20,227 bases of DNA from an uncultured Ruminococcus sp. (lineage in GTDB: Bacteria; Bacillota; Clostridia; Oscillospirales; Ruminococcaceae): positions 1-20,227 of the forward strand of contig CAADWP010000064.1 of the NCBI GenBank assembly GCA_900752785.1. The letters run 5' to 3'. The position numbers were made by a program, and so were the translations under genes. This document shows positions 1 to 8,056 of this stretch, piece after piece. The first letter of the stretch is position 1. The number at the start of each line of letters is the position of its first letter. The notes below the pieces were generated by a model. It saw nothing but the letters and a program-made list of their open reading frames with translations. It was not told the DNA's origin and did no database searches.

Positions 1-120
1 ATCTTTTGCCATATGGCGGCGTTATCCTCCTCAGAGTGCGTCAGCACGCTTTCGTCGTCTGCCTTGCCATATGACAAAATCTTTAGTCATACGGCTGCAC
101 CTTAGTTTCCGAGGAGGTCT
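1..120. repeat. Structured repeat-like intergenic element at window edge
   Basis: This stretch holds no convincing gene but has dense symmetry. GCCATATGGC (8-17) is a perfect 10-bp palindrome. A near copy, GCCATATGAC (66-75), forms a hairpin with GTCATACGGC (86-95): nine of ten pairs are Watson-Crick, and the tenth is a G-U wobble in minus-strand RNA. CCTCCTC (26-32) and GAGGAGG (111-117) form an outer inverted repeat enclosing that hairpin and a small GTGC/GCAC hairpin (38-41/46-49). Such nested palindromes are typical of dispersed intergenic elements or structured RNAs. Copy number cannot be judged from this window, and the element may continue beyond the left edge. Confidence 0.35.
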
Positions 121-268
121 ATTGAAGTAAAAAGTCAATATCTTATCTGTTATTGCTTTGAACTGAGAGAATTTTTGATTTTGTTCGTCAAATGTATGTG
201 ATAATGGAGAATTAACGTTAATTGTCTTACCTTTAAGCATTTCGCTAAAAGAAATCGGAAGTACTTTG

Positions 269-301
269 AAAAAACTGAGGCGCATTGTTAAAAAGCGCCT
301 C
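269..301 (-). terminator. Rho-independent terminator of the 64-aa minus-strand gene
   Basis: On the minus strand, arms GAGGCGC (277-283) and GCGCCTC (295-301) form a perfect 7-bp stem with an 11-nt loop. It is followed, after two bases, by a run of six T (274-269). It lies 11 bp beyond the stop codon of the minus-strand small gene, so it probably ends that transcript. Confidence 0.75.
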
Positions 302-312
302 GGTGCAATATA

Positions 313-507
313 TTATTTCTTGAATTTGTCTATAACATCCCCGAGCTTGTCCTTGGCGGAATCAACAAGCTTGTCAATTTTGTCGTCGGGAAGATCAATT
401 CCTGTTATGCCTTCAACAGCTTTTGTAGGGTTTTCTTTAAGATCCTTCTGAAAATCCTTGTCCTTGATCTTGTCAGCGATGTCGCCGAGTTTTTCCTTGA
501 TGTCCAT
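313..507 (-). CDS. Small highly charged hypothetical protein (64 aa)
   Basis: A 64-residue protein made almost entirely of Lys, Asp, Glu, Ile and Leu, with no signal peptide or membrane segment. The centre has the pattern FQKDLKENPTKAVEGITGID followed by LPDD. This '(L/F)..dP.kA.e...Gi.lP.d' pattern is also seen in the helical leader parts of Nif11/NHLP-type precursors and in many short standalone Firmicute proteins. Flanking it, the similar segments EKLGDIADKIKDK and DKLGDVIDKFKK suggest an amphipathic helix at each end. A GAAGG-type ribosome binding site sits about 9 bp upstream of the ATG, and a good terminator follows. The gene is monocistronic as far as visible. No modification enzyme or transporter is nearby, so a peptide-precursor role is not supported. 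I do not recognise a function. Confidence 0.7.
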   Translation of the reverse strand: MDIKEKLGDIADKIKDKDFQKDLKENPTKAVEGITGIDLPDDKIDKLVDSAKDKLGDVIDKFKK

Positions 508-803
508 AAAAAACCTTCTTTCATAAAAATAATATTTTGTTATTTAATTAATGCCGGTCTGTGCTTCAATAGAATAAGGGACTCATCAAAAGCGCCGATC
601 GGCAAATTTCAGTAAATTTATTATAACATATGATTTTAAAAATTTCAACTCGCGGAAAGAATTTTCTGAAAATTTTTTTACGGCGCGAACCCGGCTGCTG
701 CTTAAAATATAATCAGGTGATTTATATAAGGTTCCGCCATTTTGCAGAAGCTAAGGTGTATAAAAATAAATGCTGCTGTTATGGACTTTTTTAATTTTAT
801 GTA
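508..803. other. AT-rich intergenic region between divergent genes
   Basis: No convincing gene here. It must contain the promoter of the leftward 64-aa gene. On the minus strand a TTGAAG / 17 bp / TAAATA arrangement just upstream of that gene is possible but weak. A 10-bp palindrome GCCGATCGGC lies at 594-603 and an AATTTT/AAAATT hairpin near 661-677. Neither can be tied to a function. Confidence 0.4.
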
Positions 804-832
804 TTGCAATATTATAAATAATATTGTATAAT
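804..832 (+). promoter_or_regulatory. Sigma-A type promoter for the YfhO-family gene
   Basis: TTGCAA (804-809) and a perfect TATAAT (827-832) are separated by exactly 17 bp. Transcription would start near 839 and give a 5' leader of about 118 nt before the TTG start at 957. It is the only good promoter match in the gap and points at the large membrane protein gene. Confidence 0.65.
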
Positions 833-884
833 TAAAGTGTATACGATTTTATAGTAAACGACAAATTTATTTGGCGGTTACTAT

Positions 885-931
885 TTGCCGAAACGCGCGG
901 AGCGAACGCAGTGAGCGTATGTGCGAGGCAA
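885..931 (+). other. Nested hairpin in the 5' leader of the YfhO-family gene
   Basis: TTGCC (885-889) pairs with GGCAA (927-931). Inside it CGCGC (894-898) can pair with GTGCG (921-925, one wobble), and ACGC (906-909) with GCGT (915-918). The central part, rich in GCGAACGCAGTGAGCG, resembles small dispersed intergenic repeats. It ends about 11 nt before the AAAGGAGG ribosome binding site (942-949). It could affect translation of the gene or be a passive repeat; the sequence does not decide. Confidence 0.4.
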
Positions 932-956
932 TTTAAGTTATAAAGGAGGAAAAATA

Positions 957-3900
957 TTGGCTAAGAAAAAAACTAAAGCTTCGGGAAAAAATCCAGCGGC
1001 AAAAGCAAATCAGCAGGCAAAGAGTAAAAATACTGCTGCAAAATCAAATGCTTCAACGTCCGGCAATAGCAATAAAGCTGCCGTTAATGGAAAAAATACC
1101 GCAGCTAAATCCAAAAACAGCAGATTTAACGGCAACAGACCTGTTGTCGGCTTAAAACCTGCAAGGACCGCTGCCGACGTTATATCCCAGGCAGGAGGCG
1201 GAAAGCTTAATTTATGGGCTTGTCTTGCAGCCTTTGCGATCCCGCTGCTGCTTACTCTCATTGCTTATATCGGCTTTGACGTATTTCCTTTCGGAAAGCG
1301 TTCAGTCCTTACTCTTGATCTTAACGGTCAGTATATTTATTATTTCGAGGGACTTCGTGACGCGTTCTGGGGTGATGGAAGTATCTTCTATAACTGGAGC
1401 CGAAATCTTTCCGGCGGATTTATGGGGATCATAGGATATTATCTTGCAAGTCCTTTTACGCTTATCGTTATGCTGATGCCGAGGTCATTGATCCTTGAGG
1501 CAGTAATGATAATGCAGATATGCAAGGTCGGTGCGGCAGGCGCTGCATTCTGTATTTATGCTCAGCGATCAAAGAAGCTCAGCGGCATACCTGCGGTAAC
1601 ATTTTCAACAGCATACGCTATGATGAGCTACGTTGTTATTCAGCTTATCAATCCTATGTGGATCGACGGACCGATATTCCTGCCGCTTATTATTCTCGGT
1701 GTGGAATATCTTATCGACGACGGCAGAAAAATAAACTTTATTATTCCAACGGCGCTTATGTTTATCGCAAACTTCTATATTGGCTTTATGGTTGCTATAT
1801 TCGTTGCGATATACTTTGTATATTATCTGTTTTTCGGTACAAACAGAAAATTCAGGGATGTTTCGGAATATGCAAAGACTTGCGGCGTTATGGCGATATC
1901 AACGTTCGTTGTCCTTATGTGCAGCGTAATTATGATACTTCCGGTGTATAACGCGCTGGCTCTCGGTAAATTTGAATTCTCCGAACCTGTTTATAACTGG
2001 AAGGAGCGCCTTTTCAAACTTCCCGAGCTTATTCCGTGTATGCTTCCAAATCAGTATTACTCTGTAAACGTTGATACGGGAACGCGTTTTTATGGACGTC
2101 CCGAGATCTATTGCGGTGTGATTACTTTGGTGATGCTTCCGCTTTATTTCTGCAATAAAAAGATCAAGTTAAACAAAAAGCTCGGCAACGGTCTGCTTGT
2201 GTTCGTTATGATAATGAGCATGTATATTAAACCGCTTAATATGTACTGGCACGGCGGACAAGATCCTAACTGGCTTCCTTTCAGATATTCGTTCCTGCTT
2301 TCATTCGTATTTGTTTCAATGGCTGCCGAGGTGTTTTCGCATATTGACGGTTATAAGCTGAGTCCATACAGTGTTGGCGGGACATTTGCGGGAATTACCG
2401 TATTCGTTCTCTGGTTCGAGCAGCTTATGCCTAAATATAATTACAACGAAAGCAAATATAAATACGTTGCAAAGCTTCCCTACAAGGATGAAATGAACTA
2501 CGGCAGCGACCGCTGGAATGAGATCTGGCTCGGTACTCTTGCGTTCGGTATTATTCTTGCGGCGTTTTATCTTGGTATGTTATTCTTCTACAGCAAGGCA
2601 AAGAAAAAATCCGCAAAGAACGCTGTTCTTTTATGCATGACGGCTGTTGTGTGCTTTGAGGGCGGATATAACTGCTACGACTCTTTCAGGAAGATCTATA
2701 AGGAAGTCGGAAACAGCTGCCGTGATTCTTATGCAGAGATAGTTGACGCTCCGAATGTTACCGAAGCGCTGGAATCCTACGACGGCGGCTTCTATCGTGC
2801 CGAAAAGACATATCAGCGTATGGTAAACGATAATATGGCATATGGATTAAAGGGAGTTTCGCATTCAAGCTCTGTCATGAATACAAGAGCTATCAAATTC
2901 CTTGAGAATATCGGATACTTTACTCAGAGCTTTGAATCAAAATACGAGGGCAACAGCCCTGTTGCCGATTCGCTTCTTGGCATCAAGTACGTTATTGACG
3001 ATCCCACGAGAAAGCAGGGAGACAAGAAGATTCTTGACGCTTCCTACGAAAAGGTATTTTCTACAAATATCAAAAATTATCACGAGGGTGATCAGACGGT
3101 AAGAAAGAACATAGTTGACGTTTATAAAAATCCCAACGCTCTGGCGATAGGCTATATGGCTGACGACGACATTATTCGCTTCGGAGTTCTCGGAAACGAT
3201 AATCCTTTCAATAATCTCAATAACTGGCTCAGCGCTATGACAGGCAATACTCCACAGATCACACAGCCTGTCAAAGAAAAAGTGACCCTTGTTCCAAAGC
3301 AGTATTACAAGAGGGTCGAGCTTGCGGAAAACGCTGTAAGCTTCGATGAAAACAGCGTATATCTTCATGATTATTTTAATCCGTCAACAAAGACGGTTCA
3401 TGACTGCTATGAGGCTAAGGCAGGCGCTTCGGACGCTGTTGTAAATGTAAACATGACTGTTCCTCAGGACGGCGATCTCTATATGCATCTTGGCACTGAG
3501 ATCAAGAGAAAATGCAACGTTTGGATCGGAATCAAAGATGAGACAGGCGTATATCATGGCAGAAACAGTGAATTTTTTGATGGCTGCGGAACATATTTTG
3601 AAACCAATTCGTCTCCTATCGTGCGTCTCGGAAAATTTGAAAAGGGCGAGGAGATTCAGGTAAGATTCACAATTATCGCTACTGGTCCAAACGGCACGTA
3701 TGACGGTACTGACGAATATATTATGGTAAGACAGAAAGAAGCGGACGGCGGAAGCGGCTTCCACTTCTATTACCTCGATAAAGAAGAATATCAAAACGAT
3801 ATTGATATTCTCAAGTCTCAGCAGTGGGAGATCGACATGGACAAGTCCAATGACCGTCATTTGGAGGGTAAGGTGACCGCAAAGGCAAATCAGGTCCTCG

Positions 3901-4481
3901 TAACGAGCATACCCTACGAGCCGGGCTGGACTATAAAGGTTGACGGTAAAAAGCTTGAAACGCGCATTGTTGAACAAAAGGATGAGGACGGCAATGTTAA
4001 GCTTATGAATTATGATTCGGGTGACGGAGAACTTATCCTTATGGATTCCCTTATCGGCGTTCGTCTGAGCGAAGGTGAGCATACCGTTGAAATGACCTAT
4101 ACTCCGCCGGGATTCAACGTCGGCGTATTTACGCTTATTCTTGGAATCGGAGTTATCATTATGTTCTATATTTATGACAGGCGCAGCAATCCTGTGCTTG
4201 TTGCAAGGCGTAAGGCAAGAGAACAGAAGGCTCTTGGCGTTTCCGATGAAAAAGAGTCGGCAGGATCGGAGAAAAAGGTCCAGATAATTAAGTCTAAAGG
4301 CGCTATTGAAAATGCCGAGCCTGTTATTGCGGCAATAAATGACACAAAGGAAAACGCCGGCATTGCAAAAAATAAAAAAGGCGGCAGCAATTCGACTTTT
4401 CGTAAGAAGAATACGGAGAAAGAACGAAAATCGGATGTGACTGCTGAAGAATCTGACTCTGAGCAGTCGAAAGATAAATAA
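957..4481 (+). CDS. YfhO-family multi-pass membrane protein (1174 aa)
   Basis: A very large integral membrane protein of the YfhO family (GT-C-like fold). Bacillus YfhO acts in glycosylation of cell-envelope polymers, so a role in moving sugars from lipid carriers onto envelope polymers outside the membrane is likely but inferred. After a first membrane segment (about residues 85-107) comes the family signature DLNGQYIYYFEGLRDAFWG (from residue 121), then about ten hydrophobic segments, a long extracellular region and a last segment near 1053-1076. Both ends are unusual: about 80 disordered Lys/Ala/Asn residues at the N terminus, with KNTAAKS occurring twice, and a Lys-rich tail of about 98 residues. 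I chose the TTG at 957 because AAAGGAGG (942-949) lies 7 bp before it; the in-frame GTG at 921 has no ribosome binding site. It has its own promoter and terminator. Confidence 0.9.
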   Translation: MAKKKTKASGKNPAAKANQQAKSKNTAAKSNASTSGNSNKAAVNGKNTAAKSKNSRFNGNRPVVGLKPARTAADVISQAGGGKLNLWACLAAFAIPLLLTLIAYIGFDVFPFGKRSVLTLDLNGQYIYYFEGLRDAFWGDGSIFYNWSRNLSGGFMGIIGYYLASPFTLIVMLMPRSLILEAVMIMQICKVGAAGAAFCIYAQRSKKLSGIPAVTFSTAYAMMSYVVIQLINPMWIDGPIFLPLIILGVEYLIDDGRKINFIIPTALMFIANFYIGFMVAIFVAIYFVYYLFFGTNRKFRDVSEYAKTCGVMAISTFVVLMCSVIMILPVYNALALGKFEFSEPVYNWKERLFKLPELIPCMLPNQYYSVNVDTGTRFYGRPEIYCGVITLVMLPLYFCNKKIKLNKKLGNGLLVFVMIMSMYIKPLNMYWHGGQDPNWLPFRYSFLLSFVFVSMAAEVFSHIDGYKLSPYSVGGTFAGITVFVLWFEQLMPKYNYNESKYKYVAKLPYKDEMNYGSDRWNEIWLGTLAFGIILAAFYLGMLFFYSKAKKKSAKNAVLLCMTAVVCFEGGYNCYDSFRKIYKEVGNSCRDSYAEIVDAPNVTEALESYDGGFYRAEKTYQRMVNDNMAYGLKGVSHSSSVMNTRAIKFLENIGYFTQSFESKYEGNSPVADSLLGIKYVIDDPTRKQGDKKILDASYEKVFSTNIKNYHEGDQTVRKNIVDVYKNPNALAIGYMADDDIIRFGVLGNDNPFNNLNNWLSAMTGNTPQITQPVKEKVTLVPKQYYKRVELAENAVSFDENSVYLHDYFNPSTKTVHDCYEAKAGASDAVVNVNMTVPQDGDLYMHLGTEIKRKCNVWIGIKDETGVYHGRNSEFFDGCGTYFETNSSPIVRLGKFEKGEEIQVRFTIIATGPNGTYDGTDEYIMVRQKEADGGSGFHFYYLDKEEYQNDIDILKSQQWEIDMDKSNDRHLEGKVTAKANQVLVTSIPYEPGWTIKVDGKKLETRIVEQKDEDGNVKLMNYDSGDGELILMDSLIGVRLSEGEHTVEMTYTPPGFNVGVFTLILGIGVIIMFYIYDRRSNPVLVARRKAREQKALGVSDEKESAGSEKKVQIIKSKGAIENAEPVIAAINDTKENAGIAKNKKGGSNSTFRKKNTEKERKSDVTAEESDSEQSKDK

Positions 4482-4489
4482 TAATTTTA

Positions 4490-4521
4490 GCCGTATCGGT
4501 ATTTGCCGATACGGCATTTTT
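4490..4521 (+). terminator. Rho-independent terminator after the YfhO-family gene
   Basis: GCCGTATCGG (4490-4499) and CCGATACGGC (4506-4515) form a perfect 10-bp stem with a 6-nt loop followed by ATTTTT. It starts 9 bp after the stop codon and closes the transcript. Confidence 0.85.
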
Positions 4522-4557
4522 CTATGCCGAATTAAGATTATTTTAAGAAAGCAGGAT

Positions 4558-4563
4558 TATAAT
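4558..4563 (+). promoter_or_regulatory. Candidate -10 element upstream of the dockerin protein gene
   Basis: A perfect TATAAT lies in the short gap after the previous terminator. No good -35 is seen 16-18 bp upstream; TTAAGA at 4532-4537 is 20 bp away. Transcription from here would begin near 4570 and leave a leader of about 67 nt containing the hairpin at 4585-4617. The placement makes sense but the match is partial. Confidence 0.35.
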
Positions 4564-4584
4564 GTGCTCATAATAAACGGAAAG

Positions 4585-4617
4585 TACCCCATATACGCTT
4601 TTGTGAAAGCGTGGGTA
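4585..4617 (+). other. Bulged hairpin directly upstream of the dockerin gene RBS
   Basis: TACCC (4585-4589) pairs with GGGTA (4613-4617). After a one-sided 5-nt bulge, ACGCTTT (4595-4601) pairs with AAAGCGT (4606-4612) around a TGTG loop. All 12 pairs are Watson-Crick. Only three bases separate it from the AAGGAG ribosome binding site (4621-4626), so it could influence ribosome loading or message stability. It does not match a riboswitch that I know. Confidence 0.5.
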
Positions 4618-4636
4618 ATAAAGGAGATTGATTTTT

Positions 4637-7600
4637 ATGAAGAATCGAAAAGTCAAAAAATTGATCGCAGGACTTTCGTCAATGCTTATAGCGGCGTCGG
4701 CTTTACCTGTTGGAAGTCTTTCAGCTATAGCTGCTGCGGCTGACAGCGTTGTTTACGGCGATACAAACTGCGACGGAGAGGTAAACCTTGCGGATGCTGT
4801 ACTTATCATGCAGTTCCTTGCAAATCCGCAAAAATACAATATTACCGAGGAGGGGCTTAATAATGCCGATGTGCATGAAAGAGGCGATGGTGTAACGCCT
4901 AATGACGCATTCGTTATTCAGCGCTATGTACTCGGAATTATCAATGAGCTTCCCGAATCATGGAAGGAGCAGCCTCCCGTGACTGATGCGACCTACATTC
5001 ACCTCAAGGGTGCTTCGATCGAGGTAGAGGGCGATCATGCTGAGGTAAACGGAAATGTGGTGACGATAGATCATTCGGGCGTTTTCTATATTGACGGAAC
5101 TCTTGACGACGGTCAGATCTGCGTAAACGTTCCGGACGAAACGGCGGATCCCGAAACGGTAAAGCTTTTCCTTAACGGAGTTAATATTACGGGCAGGAGC
5201 GCACCGGCAATTTATATCTCCAATGCCGAGAATACATCGGTAAATCTTGTTGACGGCACAACGAATACGCTTTCCGACGGCGATACGGCTTATACGGGCG
5301 ATTGGCTAGGAACCGCTGTTATTGAAGCTAAGGACGACATTACGTTCAAGGGCGGCACAGAAGGTACCGGTATACTTGAACTTAACGCAAATACGCAGGC
5401 AGGTATTATATGCAATAACGATATTAAATTCACAGGCGGAAAGGTTACTGTTACCACTCTTAATGCGACCGACAAGACCGATGCCGTTAAGGGTAAGACT
5501 TCTGTTACGGTCAAGGAGGCTGCGGTGCTCTCGATTGACGCGGAGGGCGACGGAATCAAGTCCTCCAAGGGAAGCGCTGCGATCGAAGGCGGCAGCGTAA
5601 CGATCAAGGCGGGAAATGACGCGATCCAGGCTGAAACCACTATTGATATTTCAGGAGGAACTGTTACGGCAGGCGGAGACAGAGGCTTGACTGCGGTCGG
5701 CGGAGTTAATATTACAGGCGGCGATGTCGTCGTTACCGCTACCGATAATCAGGTGGATCAGACGTTGCTCAACGCTTCTCAGGTAACAATGCTCTTTAAC
5801 TGCATCGACTGTCCCGATAATACCGATCTTATGTGGAAAAAGGCTAACTCTTTCTTGTTTGAGCTTAACGGCGTTGAGTGCAATTTTACGAAGAAATTTA
5901 AGTATGTTCTCGTAAGTTCGCTTAATTTTACTCAGGGCGCTCATCTGAACATAAAAAATACCAATACTCAGAACTATATCGTATATGGCGCGGATAATTC
6001 CAATGAATTTGTTTCAACAGGTAATGTAACGGTGTTTGAAGATGTAAATCCCGGATATATACCCGGTTCGGTGCCTTCCGCCGGATACAGCGTAACGCTT
6101 TCCGGCAGCACGATCTCCTCAAACGCTCCCGAGAGCGCAGCCTCTGTAAGCAGCGGTGAGCTTACTATCTCCGAGCCGGGAATCTTTGAGGTTGCAGGCA
6201 GCGCAAGCGATGTCCGCATAGTTGTTGACGTTGATAAAACCGCTTATCCCGATGGAGTAGTGGAGCTTGACCTCGCAGGCGCTGAAATTACTAACAGTAC
6301 GGCTGCTCCGATCTACGTAAAGGCAATAGGCGACGAAGTACAGATAGTTGCCAAAAAAGGTACGGTTAATACCATATCCGACGGAACTTCCCATACCGAC
6401 ACATATACCAACAGCGAGGGGGCGGTCAATACTATAGACGCGGCGATCTATTCTCATGACGACCTGAAGCTCAAAGGTACGGGAACTCTGATTATAAACG
6501 GCAATACCGCAGACGGCGTCGTTTCTAAAAATGACTTGAAAATTTATAATGGAAATATTACGGTTAACGCAGCCGACGACGGAATTCGCGGAAAGGACAG
6601 CGTTACTGTGGGAAATGCCAACGATACTGATTTCAGTACGCTTAAACTGACTGTAAACTCCAAAGCGGGCGACGGAATCAAATCCACAGCTGCAGATACG
6701 GCGACAGCCGACAAATCCTACGGTATTGTTACGGTAAACGGCGGAACTGTAGATATCAATTCCTATTCGGATGGTATTCAGGGCGAGCAGGATGTAATTA
6801 TCAACGGCGGAGACATTACTATATATACCTTTGAAGGTTCGGGCTACACAGGCTCTGGAAGTTCTTCGGGTAATCAGAATCCTTGGGGCGGCGGCGGTTT
6901 TAATCCCGGCGGAGACGGAAATGCCAACAAGGTAGACATTTCGGCTAAGGGTATAAAATCCGTCGGTCTTTACGACGATGCCGGAACTACATGGCAGAGC
7001 GGCGGAAATATTGCGATAAACGGCGGAAATATCATTGTCGATTCATCGGACGACTGTATTCACTGCGGAGGAAATATTGTTGTCAAGGGCGGTAATATGA
7101 AGCTTGCTACAGCTGACGACGCGCTTCATTCCGACCACGATCTTACTCTCGGCACAAGCGGCGGAGCCGCAGGAGATTTTGGCATCTATGTAACAAAGTG
7201 TTACGAAGGAGTCGAGGGCGAAAATATTTATCAGCACAGCGGTACTGTTATTGTCAACGCCGATGACGACGGTTATAATGCGGCAGGCGGCGCTGACGGC
7301 AGCGGAAATAATACTCCCGGAGGCTGGAATCCCGGAGGCGGATTCGGCTCGGCAGGCAACAATAAGCTCGAGATAGCGGGGGGTATTGCGATCGTTCAGT
7401 CTGCAAGCGGCGACCATGACGCTTTTGATTCAAACGGAAGTCTTTCTATAACGGGAGGCGTTGTCATTGCAAACGGACAGGAGCCTCTTGACAGCGACGG
7501 TTCAAATACTGCTACAGGCGGAACAGTAATTACTGCGTCTTCACAGTCTTCGGGTACTGTTGCGGCAGGAATTCAATTTACACTTGCCGACGATTCGGGG

Positions 7601-7825
7601 AATGTCATTGTTTCCTTTAAGACTATGAGAGCTATGGGTTCTGTTTCAAAGAAATATTCCGACGGCGCTGTGAATGCCTATATAGGTGGAACTATCACTG
7701 GCGGTACTGACCTGATAACTCTTGACAGCGACCAGACTGTGTATGCCGACGGTACGATCACAGGCGGCACATCTGTATCTATAGGAAGCAGTACTGGCGG
7801 CGGAGGAACTTTTCCTTGGGGCTGA
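4637..7825 (+). CDS. Secreted dockerin protein with two Cthe_2159-like (DUF4353) units
   Basis: A 1062-residue secreted protein. Residues 1 to about 35 are a signal peptide (basic MKNRKVKK, hydrophobic core, Ala-rich cleavage region). Residues 41-106 are a type I dockerin: the first calcium loop is GDTNCDGEVNLADAV, and the second is the altered form NADVHERGDGVTPNDAF often met in Ruminococcus. Dockerins bind cohesins, so the protein is probably docked on a cellulosome or cell-surface scaffold. Two units rich in Gly, Asp, Thr and Asn follow (about 120-475 and 480-1062). Each begins with a similar stretch leading to 'G.f.v.G...d..i.VdV.d', as in DUF4353/Cthe_2159, a beta-helix family that binds plant polysaccharides. 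Gly-rich inserts with NPWGGGGFNPGG and TPGGWNPGGGF interrupt the second unit. The dockerin is N-terminal, the less common position. ATG 4637 is chosen because AAGGAG (4621-4626) fits it; TTG 4628 is too close. No catalytic residues are identified. Confidence 0.88.
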   Translation: MKNRKVKKLIAGLSSMLIAASALPVGSLSAIAAAADSVVYGDTNCDGEVNLADAVLIMQFLANPQKYNITEEGLNNADVHERGDGVTPNDAFVIQRYVLGIINELPESWKEQPPVTDATYIHLKGASIEVEGDHAEVNGNVVTIDHSGVFYIDGTLDDGQICVNVPDETADPETVKLFLNGVNITGRSAPAIYISNAENTSVNLVDGTTNTLSDGDTAYTGDWLGTAVIEAKDDITFKGGTEGTGILELNANTQAGIICNNDIKFTGGKVTVTTLNATDKTDAVKGKTSVTVKEAAVLSIDAEGDGIKSSKGSAAIEGGSVTIKAGNDAIQAETTIDISGGTVTAGGDRGLTAVGGVNITGGDVVVTATDNQVDQTLLNASQVTMLFNCIDCPDNTDLMWKKANSFLFELNGVECNFTKKFKYVLVSSLNFTQGAHLNIKNTNTQNYIVYGADNSNEFVSTGNVTVFEDVNPGYIPGSVPSAGYSVTLSGSTISSNAPESAASVSSGELTISEPGIFEVAGSASDVRIVVDVDKTAYPDGVVELDLAGAEITNSTAAPIYVKAIGDEVQIVAKKGTVNTISDGTSHTDTYTNSEGAVNTIDAAIYSHDDLKLKGTGTLIINGNTADGVVSKNDLKIYNGNITVNAADDGIRGKDSVTVGNANDTDFSTLKLTVNSKAGDGIKSTAADTATADKSYGIVTVNGGTVDINSYSDGIQGEQDVIINGGDITIYTFEGSGYTGSGSSSGNQNPWGGGGFNPGGDGNANKVDISAKGIKSVGLYDDAGTTWQSGGNIAINGGNIIVDSSDDCIHCGGNIVVKGGNMKLATADDALHSDHDLTLGTSGGAAGDFGIYVTKCYEGVEGENIYQHSGTVIVNADDDGYNAAGGADGSGNNTPGGWNPGGGFGSAGNNKLEIAGGIAIVQSASGDHDAFDSNGSLSITGGVVIANGQEPLDSDGSNTATGGTVITASSQSSGTVAAGIQFTLADDSGNVIVSFKTMRAMGSVSKKYSDGAVNAYIGGTITGGTDLITLDSDQTVYADGTITGGTSVSIGSSTGGGGTFPWG

Positions 7826-7830
7826 TATTT

Positions 7831-7862
7831 TTTCAGGGGACATTGTCCCCTGAAATTTTTTT
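7831..7862 (+). terminator. Rho-independent terminator after the dockerin gene
   Basis: TTTCAGGGGAC (7831-7841) and GTCCCCTGAAA (7845-7855) form an 11-bp perfect stem with a 3-nt loop, followed by seven T. It begins 5 bp after the stop codon. The stem also begins with A on the opposite strand, so it might act in both directions. Confidence 0.88.
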
Positions 7863-7870
7863 GCTTTTTG

Positions 7871-7899
7871 TTGACAAAACTATAATTGTGTGTTATAAT
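7871..7899 (+). promoter_or_regulatory. Consensus sigma-A promoter for the protease-lipoprotein pair
   Basis: A perfect TTGACA (7871-7876) and a perfect TATAAT (7894-7899) are separated by 17 bp. Transcription should start near 7906. This predicts strong expression. The promoter and the next 20 bp resemble the leuA promoter region (10020-10075). Confidence 0.8.
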
Positions 7900-8056
7900 A
7901 TATTTGTACAAATATGATGAAGAAGAATTTGACATTATAGATTTTTTTCGTTCGGTTAATAACGGAAAAGGTATATTGTATGCATTTTAAAAATTATAAG
8001 GGGAAGGTGTTTGTTAAAATGAAAAAGTAGTTTCTTTATTAGTAGCAACGGCTGTT

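Noticed and set aside
31..285. 84-aa minus-strand open frame
   Set aside because: It starts inside the terminator of the 64-aa gene, has no ribosome binding site, and its C-terminal third is just the translated palindromic element.
921..956. GTG start giving 12 extra residues to the YfhO-family protein
   Set aside because: No ribosome binding site before it, and it lies inside the leader hairpin; TTG 957 has AAAGGAGG at ideal spacing.
3384..4517. 377-aa minus-strand open frame inside the YfhO-family gene
   Set aside because: Shadow frame of a well-supported gene; composition (many Ser, Ile, Cys, Arg) and lack of a start signal do not suggest a protein.
7921..8018. T-box remnant upstream of the protease gene
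   Set aside because: Only the promoter and the first bases (to GATGAAG) resemble the leuA leader; no T-box core, Stem III or terminator follows.
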